DNA of 64,000 nucleotides from Betaproteobacteria bacterium (GCA_016709665.1 JADJMI010000028.1:1-64000); one strand, 5' to 3'; positions 52,907 to 61,940 are shown, numbered from the stretch's first letter. The notes: generated by a model not told the origin, from the sequence alone. A program made the numbers and translations.

Positions 52907-54226
52907 ATGAGTGATTCGCGCGACCTCTTCTCGGCCTCGGGCGAGGCGAACGTTCCGCTTGCCGAGCGGCTTCGCCCCCGGCGCATCGAGGACGTCGTGG
53001 GGCAGGCGCACCTGCTCGCCGAGGGCCGTCCGCTCGCGGTGGCCCTCAAGTCCGGCAAGCCCCATTCGATGATCCTCTGGGGGCCGCCCGGCGTGGGCAA
53101 GACCACGCTGGCACGCCTCATCGCGGGGGCGTTCGGGGCGGAGTTCATCGCGCTGTCCGCCGTGCTCGCGGGGGTGAAGGAGATCCGCGAATCGGTGGAG
53201 CGCGCGCGCCTGGCGCTCGAGGCCCACGGCCGGGCGACCATCCTCTTCGTCGACGAGGTGCACCGCTTCAACAAGTCGCAGCAGGACGCCTTCCTGCCGC
53301 ACGTGGAGTCGGGGCTCTTCACCTTCATCGGCGCGACCACGGAGAACCCGTCCTTCGAGGTGAACGGGGCGCTCCTGTCGCGATCGCAGGTCTACGTGCT
53401 CGAAAGCCTGAAGCCGGCGGACCTGGACGTGCTCGTCGCCCGCGGTTTCGAGCTGGAGAAGCTCGACGTCACGGAAGAGGCCCGCAAGCGCATCGCCGAT
53501 TACGCCGACGGTGACGGACGGCGCGCGCTCAATTTCGTCGAGCAGCTCGCGAGCGCCGCCCGGGCCGGCAACCGCCACGGCGTGGACGCGACCTTCGTCG
53601 CCGAGGTGCTGCAGCGCGCCGGCCGGCGCTTCGACAAGGGCGGCGAGAATTTCTACGACCAGATCTCGGCGCTGCACAAGTCGGTGCGCGGCTCCGACCC
53701 CGACGCGGCCCTCTACTGGTTCGTGCGCATGCTCGACGGCGGGGCCGACCCGCGCTATCTCTCGCGCCGCCTCATCCGCATGGCGAGCGAGGACATCGGG
53801 CTCGCGGATCCCCGCGCCCTCGACCTCGCCGTGAGCGCCGCGGACGTGTACGAGCGCCTCGGCACGCCCGAGGGCGAACTCGCCCTGGCCGAATGCGTGG
53901 TCTACCTCGCGGTCGCGGCCAAGTCGAACGCCGTCTACAAGGCCTACAACGCCGCGCGCGCGTTCGTCGCGTCCGACTCGACGCGTCCCGTCCCGATGCA
54001 CCTGCGCAACGCCCCGACGAAGCTCATGAAGAACCTCGGCTACGGCGAGGGCTATCGCTACGCCCACGACGAGGAGGGCGGCCACGCGGCCGGCGAACGC
54101 TACCTGCCCGAAGGCATGGCCGACCCGGGCTGGTACCAGCCCACGGACCGGGGCCTGGAGGGCAAGATCCGCGAGAAGCTCGCGTGGCTGCGCTCGCGCG
54201 ATCGCGAGGGCGGCTCGAAGGGCTGA
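52907..54226 (+). CDS. rarA: Replication-associated recombination protein A (AAA+ ATPase)
   Basis: 439 residues, ATG start. AAA+ clamp-loader-like ATPase with PLAERLRPRRIEDVVGQAHLL, Walker A GPPGVGKTTLA (K65), Walker B ILFVDEVHRFNKSQQDAFLP, sensor 1 IGATTENPSF, and C-terminal tetramerisation region. Acts at stalled replication forks. Confidence 0.96.
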   Translation: MSDSRDLFSASGEANVPLAERLRPRRIEDVVGQAHLLAEGRPLAVALKSGKPHSMILWGPPGVGKTTLARLIAGAFGAEFIALSAVLAGVKEIRESVERARLALEAHGRATILFVDEVHRFNKSQQDAFLPHVESGLFTFIGATTENPSFEVNGALLSRSQVYVLESLKPADLDVLVARGFELEKLDVTEEARKRIADYADGDGRRALNFVEQLASAARAGNRHGVDATFVAEVLQRAGRRFDKGGENFYDQISALHKSVRGSDPDAALYWFVRMLDGGADPRYLSRRLIRMASEDIGLADPRALDLAVSAADVYERLGTPEGELALAECVVYLAVAAKSNAVYKAYNAARAFVASDSTRPVPMHLRNAPTKLMKNLGYGEGYRYAHDEEGGHAAGERYLPEGMADPGWYQPTDRGLEGKIREKLAWLRSRDREGGSKG

Positions 54227-54243
54227 GCGCCGCCCCGTATAAT
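54215..54243 (+). promoter_or_regulatory. Putative serS promoter
   Basis: TCGAAG (54215-54220) and consensus TATAAT (54238-54243) separated by 17 bp, overlapping the end of rarA. Confidence 0.5.
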
Positions 54244-54276
54244 TGCGGTTTCGTTCCCTCGAAACCGGGCACCGCC

Positions 54277-55554
54277 ATGCTGGACATCCAACTGCTTCGC
54301 AAGGACCTCCCCGCCGTCATCGCGGGTCTCGCCCGCCGCGGCGTCACCTTCGACGAGGCCGCGTTCCGCGCGCTCGAGGACGAGAGGAAGGGCCTGCAGG
54401 TGCGCACCGAGGAGCTGCAGGCGAAGCGCAACGCGCTCTCCAGGCAGGTCGGCATGCTCAAGGGCAAGGGCGAGGATGCCTCCGCCGTGCTGGCCGAGGT
54501 GGGCGGCATCGGCGAAGAGTTGAAGGCCAACGAGACGGCGCTCGGGTCGGTCCAGGAGCGCCAGAACGCGTTCCTGCGCACGATCCCCAACATCCCGCGC
54601 GCCGAGGTGCCCGAGGGCCGGTCGGCCGACGACAACGTCGAGGTGCGCCGGTGGGGCGAGCCGCGGGCGTTCGATTTCGCGCCGAAGGACCACGTGGACG
54701 TCGGCGCCGGCCTCGCCGGCCTGGATTTCGACACCGCCGCCAAGCTCGCCGGCGCTCGCTTCAGCGTGCTGCGGGGCGGCGTCGCGCGGCTGCACCGGGC
54801 CCTCGCGCAGTTCATGCTCGACACGCACACGCGCGAGCACGGCTACACCGAGGTCTACGTGCCGTACATGGTGTCGGCCGAGTGCGCCGACGGCGTCTCG
54901 AGCCTCGCCAAGTTCAAGGACGATCTCTTCAAGCTCGAGGGCCGCGACCTCTACCTCATTCCCACGGCCGAGTATCCGGTCACGAACTTCGTGCGCGACA
55001 CGGTGCTCGAGGCGAAGGACCTGCCGCTGAAGTTCGTCTGCCACAGCCCCTGCTTCCGCTCCGAGGCCGGCAGCTACGGCAAGGACACGCGCGGCATGAT
55101 CCGCCAGCACCAGTTCGACAAGGTGGAGATCCTGCAGGTGGTATCGCCGGAGAATTCCGCCCGGGCCCACGAGGAGCTCACGGGACACGCCGAGACCATC
55201 CTGAGGAAGCTCGGCCTGCCGTTTCGCACCATGGTGCTCTGCACGGGAGACGTCGGCTTTTCCAGCGCGAAGACCTACGACCTCGAGGTGTGGCTCCCGG
55301 GGCAGGACGCGTATCGCGAGATCTCCTCGTGCTCCAACTTCGAGGCCTTCCAGGCCCGGCGCATGCAGGCGCGCTTCAAGGGCGGCGACAAGGGCAAGCC
55401 CGAACCGGTGCACACGCTCAACGGCTCGGGCCTCGCGGTGGGCCGAACCCTGGTGGCGGTCCTCGAGAACTACCAGCAGGCCGACGGCTCGGTGAGCGTG
55501 CCCGAAGCGCTGGTGCCGTGGATGGGCGGCGTGACGCGGCTCGACAAGGCGTGA
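54277..55554 (+). CDS. serS: Seryl-tRNA synthetase
   Basis: 425 residues, ATG start (MLDIQLLRKDLPAVI). An N-terminal coiled-coil arm (about 30-100) binds the tRNA variable arm. Class II motif 2 is CFRSEAGSYGKDTRGMIRQHQF; motif 3 is LNGSGLAVGRTLVAVLENY. Charges tRNA-Ser. The stop overlaps the next start (GTGA). Confidence 0.97.
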   Translation: MLDIQLLRKDLPAVIAGLARRGVTFDEAAFRALEDERKGLQVRTEELQAKRNALSRQVGMLKGKGEDASAVLAEVGGIGEELKANETALGSVQERQNAFLRTIPNIPRAEVPEGRSADDNVEVRRWGEPRAFDFAPKDHVDVGAGLAGLDFDTAAKLAGARFSVLRGGVARLHRALAQFMLDTHTREHGYTEVYVPYMVSAECADGVSSLAKFKDDLFKLEGRDLYLIPTAEYPVTNFVRDTVLEAKDLPLKFVCHSPCFRSEAGSYGKDTRGMIRQHQFDKVEILQVVSPENSARAHEELTGHAETILRKLGLPFRTMVLCTGDVGFSSAKTYDLEVWLPGQDAYREISSCSNFEAFQARRMQARFKGGDKGKPEPVHTLNGSGLAVGRTLVAVLENYQQADGSVSVPEALVPWMGGVTRLDKA

Positions 55555-56186
55555 AGTCCCGGCTGGTGGTGGTGCGCCACGGCGAGACCGAGTGGAACGT
55601 CGCCGGCCGCATCCAGGGCCACACCGACAGCCCGCTCACGGCCTCGGGCCGGGCGCAGGCCGAGGCCATCGGGGAGCGGATGGCGAAGGAATCCTTCGAG
55701 CGCCTCGTCTCGAGCGACCTGGGCCGCGCGTGGCTGACGGCCGAGGCCATCGCGAAGCGCACGGGGCACGCGATCGTCGCCGACCCCCGCATCCGCGAAC
55801 GCCACTTCGGCGTGGGCGAGGGGCTCACGTACGACGAGGTCGACGCCCGGTGGCCCGAGGCCTTTTCGCGCACCCGCGAGACCGATCCCGACATCGTGCT
55901 CCCCGGCGGCGAAAGCCGGCGGCAGCTCCACGAGCGCGTCCGCGATGCGTTCGAGTCGCTGGCCCGCGAGGCCGCGGGCGGGTGCCACGCGGTGGTCTGC
56001 CACGGCGGCGTCCTCGCCATTCTCTACCGGCACATCCACGGCATTCCCGTGGGCGAGGCGCGCCGGATCCCGATCCCGAACGCCTCCTACAACGCGCTGC
56101 GCCACGAGGGCGGACGCTGGATCGTGGAAGCCTGGGGCGACACCGCTCACCTGGCCGCGGTGGGCGCGGCACTCGTCGAGCCCTGA
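55551..56186 (+). CDS. Histidine phosphatase family protein (phosphoglycerate mutase-like)
   Basis: 211 residues from GTG 55551. Catalytic RHGETEWN at the N-terminus, ERHFGVGEGLTYDEVDARWP, and the second histidine in VVCHGGVL. The length and motifs fit GpmB/PhoE-type phosphatases of broad or unknown substrate. Translationally coupled to serS. Its last 40 nt overlap the 3' end of the convergent mltF. Confidence 0.9.
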   Translation: MKSRLVVVRHGETEWNVAGRIQGHTDSPLTASGRAQAEAIGERMAKESFERLVSSDLGRAWLTAEAIAKRTGHAIVADPRIRERHFGVGEGLTYDEVDARWPEAFSRTRETDPDIVLPGGESRRQLHERVRDAFESLAREAAGGCHAVVCHGGVLAILYRHIHGIPVGEARRIPIPNASYNALRHEGGRWIVEAWGDTAHLAAVGAALVEP

Positions 56187-57574
56187 TCGGGCGGCGGCGC
56201 CGGCACGGGCCGCGGCGGCAGCGGGTTCTCGCGCGGCTCGATGCGAGCCAGGATGTCCTCGTAGTTCCTCACGTTGTCCACGAACTGTATGGCCTCGTGC
56301 CCGCGCGCGAAGCCGTGCCTGAGCGCGCCATATTGCGCCGGGTCCGCCAGGCCGGGCAGCGCGAGCCGCACGTCCTGCCAGCGGTCCGGGGAAAGCCCGC
56401 GCCGCTGGGCGAGGATGCGCGCGTCCTCGAGGTGGCCGATGCCCAGGTTGTAGGCGGCGAGCGCGAGAAACGTGCGGTCCGGCTCCGCGATGCGCGGCGG
56501 CAGGATGTCGGCGAGGAGCGCGAGGTAGCGCGCGCCCGCGAGGATGCTTTCCCGGGCGTCGAGCCGGTCCTTCACGCCCAGGCGCTCGGCCGTGTCTTCC
56601 GTGAGCATCATGAGGCCGCGCACGCCGGTGGGCGAGGTGGCGAGCGCGTCCCAGTGCGATTCCTGGTAGCCGATGGCGGCGACCAGGCGCCAGTCGTAGC
56701 CCGAGACGCGTTCGGCCTCCAGGAAGTGGGGCCTGAGCTGCGGCAGCAGCGTCGTGACGCGCTCGATGAGGGTGCCCGCGTCGACGGCCGTGAGGCGCGC
56801 GGCGTGCGCGAAATGCCGGTCGATGAGGCGCGCGAGGGTGCCGTCCTTCTGGATGCGCGCGAAGAACACCTTCATGCGGTCGAGCAGGATCTTCTGGTCG
56901 ACCGCCCCCACGCGCCAGGCGTACCGGGCGGGCTTGCCGATGTCGAACGCCGCATCCGCCCCGGGAAAGTGCTTGCGCGCGACCGTGAACCGGGCGGAAT
57001 CCACCACGGCCGCGTCGATGCGGCCTTCGGCGATCGCTTCGAGGAGTTCCTCCACGGTGACGTCGGCCGGCCAGCGCGCGATCGCGGGCGCGCCCTTCGG
57101 CAGGGATGCGAGCGCGGGTTCCGTGAACGGGTCCGCCACCGCGGCCACGCGACGCCCCGCGAGGTCGGCGAGGCCCTTGGGCCGGGGGTCCGTCGTCCGC
57201 CAGGCGAGCTGCAGCTGCGCGGAGTGGTACGGCGGACCCCACACGTGGCCGCCCGGCAGGTCGAAGTGCAGCGGCAGGAGCGCGGCGGCGAAATGGGCCT
57301 GCTTCTTCTCGAGGAACTCCTCGGCCTTCTCGCCCGAGATGGCGAACCTGAACTCGACCGGCAGGCCGATCTCCTTCGCGAAGAGCGTGACGAGGTCGTT
57401 CTCGAATCCCGTGGCGTGGCCCTGCGCGTCCTCGTACCAGGTGGCCGGCCCGTTGGTCGTGACGACGACGAGCTTGCCGCCCTCGGCGAGGGGCTTCACG
57501 GGATCCACGGGCCTGTCGCATCCGGCCGCGAAGCAAGCGAGGAGCCCGACGAGAAATCGCGTCGCCGCCTTCAT
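56147..57574 (-). CDS. mltF: Membrane-bound lytic murein transglycosylase F
   Basis: 475 residues, ATG start. Lipoprotein signal ending LAAGC (about residue 19). Next comes an extracellular solute-binding-like regulatory domain (about 30-265), then an SLT lysozyme-like domain with catalytic Glu in AAIGYQESHWDALATSPTGVRGLMML and the NLGIGHLEDAR motif. A Pro-rich tail ends the protein. Cuts peptidoglycan from the outer-membrane side. Confidence 0.93.
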   Translation of the reverse strand: MKAATRFLVGLLACFAAGCDRPVDPVKPLAEGGKLVVVTTNGPATWYEDAQGHATGFENDLVTLFAKEIGLPVEFRFAISGEKAEEFLEKKQAHFAAALLPLHFDLPGGHVWGPPYHSAQLQLAWRTTDPRPKGLADLAGRRVAAVADPFTEPALASLPKGAPAIARWPADVTVEELLEAIAEGRIDAAVVDSARFTVARKHFPGADAAFDIGKPARYAWRVGAVDQKILLDRMKVFFARIQKDGTLARLIDRHFAHAARLTAVDAGTLIERVTTLLPQLRPHFLEAERVSGYDWRLVAAIGYQESHWDALATSPTGVRGLMMLTEDTAERLGVKDRLDARESILAGARYLALLADILPPRIAEPDRTFLALAAYNLGIGHLEDARILAQRRGLSPDRWQDVRLALPGLADPAQYGALRHGFARGHEAIQFVDNVRNYEDILARIEPRENPLPPRPVPAPPPDQGSTSAAPTAAR

Positions 57575-57647
57575 CGGGCCAGTGTACCGAAGCGCGCCGC
57601 GTTCGCCATCGTCCGATCGCGAATCCCCCGAGGCCGACGAAACGGGC

Positions 57648-57653
57648 GATAAT
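57648..57653 (+). promoter_or_regulatory. Putative -10 box of ispD
   Basis: GATAAT 18 nt before ATG 57672 in the short divergent gap with mltF. Confidence 0.4.
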
Positions 57654-57671
57654 CGTCGCCGGAAAACGACG

Positions 57672-58379
57672 ATGACGAAGATCTTCGCCTTGGTGCCCGC
57701 AGCCGGGCAGGGAACGCGCATGGGGGAAGCCTTCCCCAAGCAGTACCTCCCGCTCGCCGGCCGGCCGATGATGTTCCATTCCCTCGAGACGCTCGCCGCC
57801 GTCGATCGCATCACGGCGGTCATCGCGATCCTCTCGCCCATGGACCGCCACTGGGGCGCCCACGACTGGAGCGCCTTCCCCGAAAAGATCGAGGCGCTCT
57901 TCGCGGGCGGGACCACGCGCGGGGCGAGCGTCGCCAACGCGCTCGCGATGCTCGAAGGACGCGCGGCGCCCGGCGACTGGGTGCTCGTGCACGACGCCGC
58001 CCGGCCCTGCATCGGTCGCGAGCTGGTCGAGCAGTTCCTGGACGAGGTGGGCGACGACCCGGTCGGCGGGCTTCTCGCCATGCCGCTCGCCGACACGCTC
58101 AAGCGTTCGGAGGGCCTGCTGCGCGTGAGCGAGACGATCCCCCGCGAGGGCCTGTGGCGCGCCCAGACGCCGCAGATGTTCCGCTACGACATCCTGCGCC
58201 GCGGCCTCGCCCGCAAGCCCGAAGCCACGGACGAGTCCCAGGCCGTCGAGTCCGTGGGCGGCATGCCCAAGCTCGTGCAGGGCGCGAACGCGAACTTCAA
58301 GGTGACCTTCACCGACGACCTGCCCATCGCGGAGATGATCCTCGCGCGCCGCGTCGCGGACGAGGAGACCTCCTCGTGA
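57672..58379 (+). CDS. ispD: 2-C-methyl-D-erythritol 4-phosphate cytidylyltransferase
   Basis: 235 residues, ATG start (MTKIFALVPAAGQGTRMG). CTP-binding PAAGQGTRMGEAFPKQY, VLVHDAARPC, TLKRSE and WRAQTPQMFRYDIL are IspD marks. Third step of the non-mevalonate isoprenoid pathway. Its stop overlaps the ispF GTG (GTGA). Confidence 0.96.
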   Translation: MTKIFALVPAAGQGTRMGEAFPKQYLPLAGRPMMFHSLETLAAVDRITAVIAILSPMDRHWGAHDWSAFPEKIEALFAGGTTRGASVANALAMLEGRAAPGDWVLVHDAARPCIGRELVEQFLDEVGDDPVGGLLAMPLADTLKRSEGLLRVSETIPREGLWRAQTPQMFRYDILRRGLARKPEATDESQAVESVGGMPKLVQGANANFKVTFTDDLPIAEMILARRVADEETSS

Positions 58380-58855
58380 CGATGCGCGTCGGGCAGGGGT
58401 TCGATGTCCATGCGCTCGTGCCCGGGCGCCGGTGCGTCATCGGCGGCGTCGACATTCCCCACGACAAGGGGCTCCTGGGCCACAGCGACGCCGACGTGCT
58501 GCTGCACGCCGTCTGCGACGCGCTCCTGGGCGCGTGCGCGCTGGGCGACATCGGCCGGCACTTCCCGGACGGCGATGCGCGCTACCGGGGAATCGACAGC
58601 CGGGAATTGCTGCGGCGCGTGGGCGGCCTCGTGCGCGAGAGCGGCTTCGTGCCCGTGAACGTCGACGCGACCGTCATCTGCGAGATGCCGCGGATCGGCC
58701 CCCACGCCGCGCGGATGGTCGCGAACATCGCGCAGGACCTGGGGATCGACGAGACGGCGGTGAACGTGAAGGCGACGACCACGGAAGGACTCGGATTCGC
58801 GGGCCGGGGCGAGGGCATCGCCGCGCAGGCCGTCTGCCTGGTGATTCCGGCCTAG
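58376..58855 (+). CDS. ispF: 2-C-methyl-D-erythritol 2,4-cyclodiphosphate synthase
   Basis: 159 residues from GTG 58376; an in-frame ATG at 58382 (MRVGQGFDVHAL) is an alternative, but GAGGAG is better spaced for the GTG. Zinc ligands in GFDVHAL and LLGHSDADVLLHAVCDALLGA; ATTTEGLGFAGRGEGIAAQAV at the C-terminus. Next pathway step but one after IspD; the two genes overlap by 4 nt. Confidence 0.95.
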   Translation: MTMRVGQGFDVHALVPGRRCVIGGVDIPHDKGLLGHSDADVLLHAVCDALLGACALGDIGRHFPDGDARYRGIDSRELLRRVGGLVRESGFVPVNVDATVICEMPRIGPHAARMVANIAQDLGIDETAVNVKATTTEGLGFAGRGEGIAAQAVCLVIPA

Positions 58856-58860
58856 CCTCC

Positions 58861-59532
58861 TTGCGCATCCTCATCGTCGAGGACGACACCATGCTCGCCG
58901 AGGCCATCGCCTCGGCCCTGCGGCAATCGGCCCACGTGGTGACTCGCGCGGCGAGCGGCGACGAGGCCGAGAGGCTGCTCGTTCCCGACGCCTTCGACCT
59001 GGTGCTGCTCGACCTGGGGCTTCCCCGGGTCGACGGATTCGAGGTCCTGCGGCGAATGCGCGAGCGTCGCGTCAAGGTGCCCGTGCTGGTCCTCACGGCG
59101 CGCGACGCGCCCGGGGACCGCGTCGCGGGCCTCGACCTGGGCGCCGACGACTACCTCACGAAGCCCTTCCAGCTCCCGGAACTCGAGGCCCGCGTGCGGG
59201 CGCTCATCCGGCGTGCGCACGCGATCGCGAGCTCGGAGATCGTCCATGGCCCGCTCAAGCTCGACATGGCCGGGCGGCGGCTCTACTGCCGCGGCGAGCC
59301 GGTGGAGCTCTCCGCGCGCGAACTCGCGGTGGTGGAGCTGTTCATGCTGCGCGAAGGACGCGTGGTCACCAAGCAGCAGATCGCCGACCACCTCTACGGC
59401 TGGGAGGAAGGGTCCTCCAGCAACACGATCGAGGTCTTCGTCTACCGCCTTCGCCGCAAGCTCGAGCCCTCGGGCGTGGACATCCGCACCGTCCGCGGAA
59501 TGGGCTACCTGATCGACAGGCCCGCGGCCTAG
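58861..59532 (+). CDS. OmpR/PhoB-family response regulator (QseB/PmrA/TctD-like)
   Basis: 223 residues from TTG 58861 (L-RILIVEDDTMLAEAI). Receiver domain with acidic D8/D9, phosphoacceptor D51 (LVLLDLGLPRVDG) and Lys in DDYLTKPF; the C-terminal winged helix has LSARELAVVELFMLREGRVVTKQQI and SNTIEVFVYRLRRKL. Acts with the histidine kinase 8 nt downstream. Probable target sites are seen upstream of the TerC gene. Confidence 0.93.
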   Translation: MRILIVEDDTMLAEAIASALRQSAHVVTRAASGDEAERLLVPDAFDLVLLDLGLPRVDGFEVLRRMRERRVKVPVLVLTARDAPGDRVAGLDLGADDYLTKPFQLPELEARVRALIRRAHAIASSEIVHGPLKLDMAGRRLYCRGEPVELSARELAVVELFMLREGRVVTKQQIADHLYGWEEGSSSNTIEVFVYRLRRKLEPSGVDIRTVRGMGYLIDRPAA

Positions 59533-59540
59533 GCGCCCCC

Positions 59541-60911
59541 ATGCTTCGCACCAAGCTGCTCGTGTGGCTCCTGGTGCCCCTGGGCGCGCTCCTGGCCGTC
59601 GATTTCGTGCTCACCACCTGGATGGCGCGCGACATCGCCCAGCGCGCCAACGACCGCCCCCTGGGGGAAATCGCGCGCGAGATCTCGCTCAGGCTGCGCA
59701 CGGAGCAGGGGGCGATCGCGCTCGATCTCACGCAGGAGGCCCAGCTCATCCTCCTGGGCGACGCCACGGACCGACTTCGCTTCGAGGTGACCGATGGGCG
59801 CGGGCGCCCGGTGGCCGGAGAGGCGGTGGGGGCCGTGGCGGGCGGCGCCGGCGCGCTGCGGTTCGGCGACGGCGTCGTGGCGGGCGAGCCCGTCCGCGTC
59901 GCCGAACTCGCCGTGGCGGCCGATCCCGCGAGCGGGCGTCCGGCGGCCGTCGTGCGGGTGGCCGAGACGCTGCGCCGGCGCGAGGCGCTCTCGCGCGAGA
60001 TCCTGGTCAGCGTGCTCGTCCCGGAAGTCCTTCTCGTGGCGGTGTCGCTGCTCGTCGTCTGGTTCGGCGTGGTGCACGGGCTGGCGCCGCTCGAGCGCCT
60101 GCGCGCCACGCTCGCCGTCCGCGAAGACGGCGACTGGAGCCCGGTGGGCGTCGACGGCGTCCCGGGAGAGGTCCGGCCTCTCCTCGAGTCGATCAACGCG
60201 CTGGTGGCGAGGCTCGATCTGGCCCTCACGCTGCAGACGCGCTTCATCAGCGACGCCGCGCACCAGCTGAAGACGCCGATCACGGTGCTCACGACCCAGG
60301 TGGCCATCGCCGCGCGCGAGTCGGACCCGGACCGGCAGCGCGAGGCGCTCGCGAAGGCGAGCGCGGGCCTCGAGCGGCTTTCGCGCGTGGTCTCGCAGCT
60401 TCTTTCGCTCGCGCGCAACGAGCCCGAAGCCGCCGCGAGCGTCGCGCTGGTCCCGCTGGACGTGGGCGCGCTCGCGCTGGAGGTCGCCACGCGGTGGGTT
60501 CCCGAGGCGCTCAAGAAGCGCGTGGACCTGGGCTTCGAGGGCCAGGACCGCCCGGTGCTGATCCGCGGTGACGCATCGCGGCTGCAGGAGCTCTTCGACA
60601 ACCTGCTCGACAACGCCGTGCGCTACAGCCGCGAGGGCGGGCGCGTGACGGTGCGGGTGCTGGACGGCCCCGAGCCGGCCGTCGAGGTGAACGACGACGG
60701 GCCGGGCATTCCGCCCGGCGAGCGACAGCGCGTCTTCGGCCGCTTCCACCGCCTGCTCGGCTCGGGTGCCGAAGGCAGCGGGCTCGGACTCGCGATCGCG
60801 CGGGAGATCGCGAGCCTGCACGGGGCCCGCATCGGCCTGGGGGACGACGCCGACGGCGTGGGCAACACCTTCACCGTGACCTTCCCCGTCTTGCGCCCGC
60901 CGGTCGCGTAA
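59541..60911 (+). CDS. Sensor histidine kinase (TctE/QseC-like)
   Basis: 456 residues, ATG start. Membrane helix about 5-27, a periplasmic region of about 130 residues like the 2CSK_N sensor domain, second helix about 155-177, then a HAMP-like linker. The H-box is DAAHQLKTPI with H241; N-box DNLLDNAVRYS, G boxes NDDGPGIP and GSGLGLAIAREIA. Autophosphorylates on H241 and passes phosphate to the adjacent regulator. The ligand is unknown; relatives sense tricarboxylates or other signals. Confidence 0.93.
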   Translation: MLRTKLLVWLLVPLGALLAVDFVLTTWMARDIAQRANDRPLGEIAREISLRLRTEQGAIALDLTQEAQLILLGDATDRLRFEVTDGRGRPVAGEAVGAVAGGAGALRFGDGVVAGEPVRVAELAVAADPASGRPAAVVRVAETLRRREALSREILVSVLVPEVLLVAVSLLVVWFGVVHGLAPLERLRATLAVREDGDWSPVGVDGVPGEVRPLLESINALVARLDLALTLQTRFISDAAHQLKTPITVLTTQVAIAARESDPDRQREALAKASAGLERLSRVVSQLLSLARNEPEAAASVALVPLDVGALALEVATRWVPEALKKRVDLGFEGQDRPVLIRGDASRLQELFDNLLDNAVRYSREGGRVTVRVLDGPEPAVEVNDDGPGIPPGERQRVFGRFHRLLGSGAEGSGLGLAIAREIASLHGARIGLGDDADGVGNTFTVTFPVLRPPVA

Positions 60912-60916
60912 GCCCG

Positions 60917-60945
60917 CGTTCAGCTTCGCGGCAGCCTTCGTTCAG
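60917..60945 (+). promoter_or_regulatory. Direct-repeat operator upstream of the TerC gene (candidate response-regulator site)
   Basis: CGTTCAGCTTC (60917-60927) and CGTTCAGTTTC (60939-60949) are direct repeats with starts 22 bp apart, i.e. two helical turns, as expected for an OmpR-type dimer. It lies 72 nt before the TerC start, right after the kinase gene. Inferred binding site of the adjacent regulator. Confidence 0.5.
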
Positions 60946-61016
60946 TTTCCGGCCATCGACCGGTCAGGTGCCGCGCGTAGCCTCGCGCGAGGCACACCGA
61001 CAACGAAAGGCCGGAC

Positions 61017-61886
61017 ATGGACGCGATCGGCACCTCCCTCTTCTGGGTTTCCCTCGCCCAGATCATCATGATCAACATCGTTCTCTCGGGCGACAACGCG
61101 GTGGTCATCGCGCTCGCGAGCCGCTCGCTTCCGGCGCGCCAGCAGAAGCAGGCGATCATGTTCGGCAGCGTCGGGGCGATCGTGCTGCGGATCGTGCTCA
61201 CCTACTTCGCCGTGCTGCTCCTGGGCATCCCCTGGCTCAAGATCATCGGCGCCGTGCTGCTCGCCTGGATCGGCATCCAGATGCTCGCGCCGGAAGGCGA
61301 CGAGAAGGAGATCGACGGGGCCGCTCACCTGTGGGCGGCGATCAAGACGATCATCATCGCCGACTTCATCATGAGCCTGGACAACGTGCTCGGGGTGGCG
61401 GCGGCGGCCAAGGGCAGCCTGCTGCTGCTCGTCGTGGGCCTCGCGATCAGCATCCCGATCATCGTGTACGGCAGCACCCTGGTGCTCAAGCTGATGACGC
61501 GCTTTCCGGTCATCGTCACGGTGGGCGGCGGCGTGCTCGGCTGGGTGGCCGGCGAGATGCTCGTCTCCGATCCGGCCCTGAAGGGGTGGATGGAAGGCAG
61601 CGGCCACTGGCTGCATTCCGCCGCGCCGGCGATGGGCGCCCTCTTCGTGGTGACCGTGGGCAAGACGCACGCGGCGCTCACCGTCGCGGCGGCGCGCCGG
61701 GCGCTCGATGGCGAGGCGGGCGGCGAGCCCGAGAAGCCGTTGCCGGGCTACCGCTGGCACGGGACGCCGGACGGGGGGGCCCACGCGTACGCCAATTTCT
61801 GCGGCACCGGGGGATTCCGGGTCCTTCGCCCGGTGAGCTCGCGCATGCGCAGCGCGGCGCGCTGGCGCGCGTTCTCGCGCAACTGA
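61017..61886 (+). CDS. TerC family integral membrane protein (YjbE-like)
   Basis: 289 residues, ATG start. About seven membrane helices; TerC signatures SGDNAVVIALASRSLP near residue 24 and ADFIMSLDNVLGVAAAAKG near 115 with conserved Asp/Asn. YjbE-type members are linked to manganese export or metal-stress tolerance. After the usual end (about residue 220) there is an extra hydrophilic C-terminal segment of about 65 residues (YRWHGTPDGGAHAYANFCGTGG) not usual in the family. Regulated possibly by the upstream two-component system. Confidence 0.88.
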   Translation: MDAIGTSLFWVSLAQIIMINIVLSGDNAVVIALASRSLPARQQKQAIMFGSVGAIVLRIVLTYFAVLLLGIPWLKIIGAVLLAWIGIQMLAPEGDEKEIDGAAHLWAAIKTIIIADFIMSLDNVLGVAAAAKGSLLLLVVGLAISIPIIVYGSTLVLKLMTRFPVIVTVGGGVLGWVAGEMLVSDPALKGWMEGSGHWLHSAAPAMGALFVVTVGKTHAALTVAAARRALDGEAGGEPEKPLPGYRWHGTPDGGAHAYANFCGTGGFRVLRPVSSRMRSAARWRAFSRN

Positions 61887-61910
61887 TACCGGGCTCCGCC
61901 CGAACGGCGA

Positions 61911-61934
61911 CGACGGCGCCCGCGGGCGCCGTCG
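61911..61934. terminator. 24-bp perfect palindrome between convergent genes (possible bidirectional terminator)
   Basis: CGACGGCGCCCGCGGGCGCCGTCG, centred at 61922/61923, forms an extremely GC-rich hairpin in either strand. It lies between the TerC stop (61886) and the kinase stop (61941). No T-tract follows, so it may act as a barrier or a Rho-assisted terminator. Confidence 0.5.
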
Positions 61935-61940
61935 CGCTTC

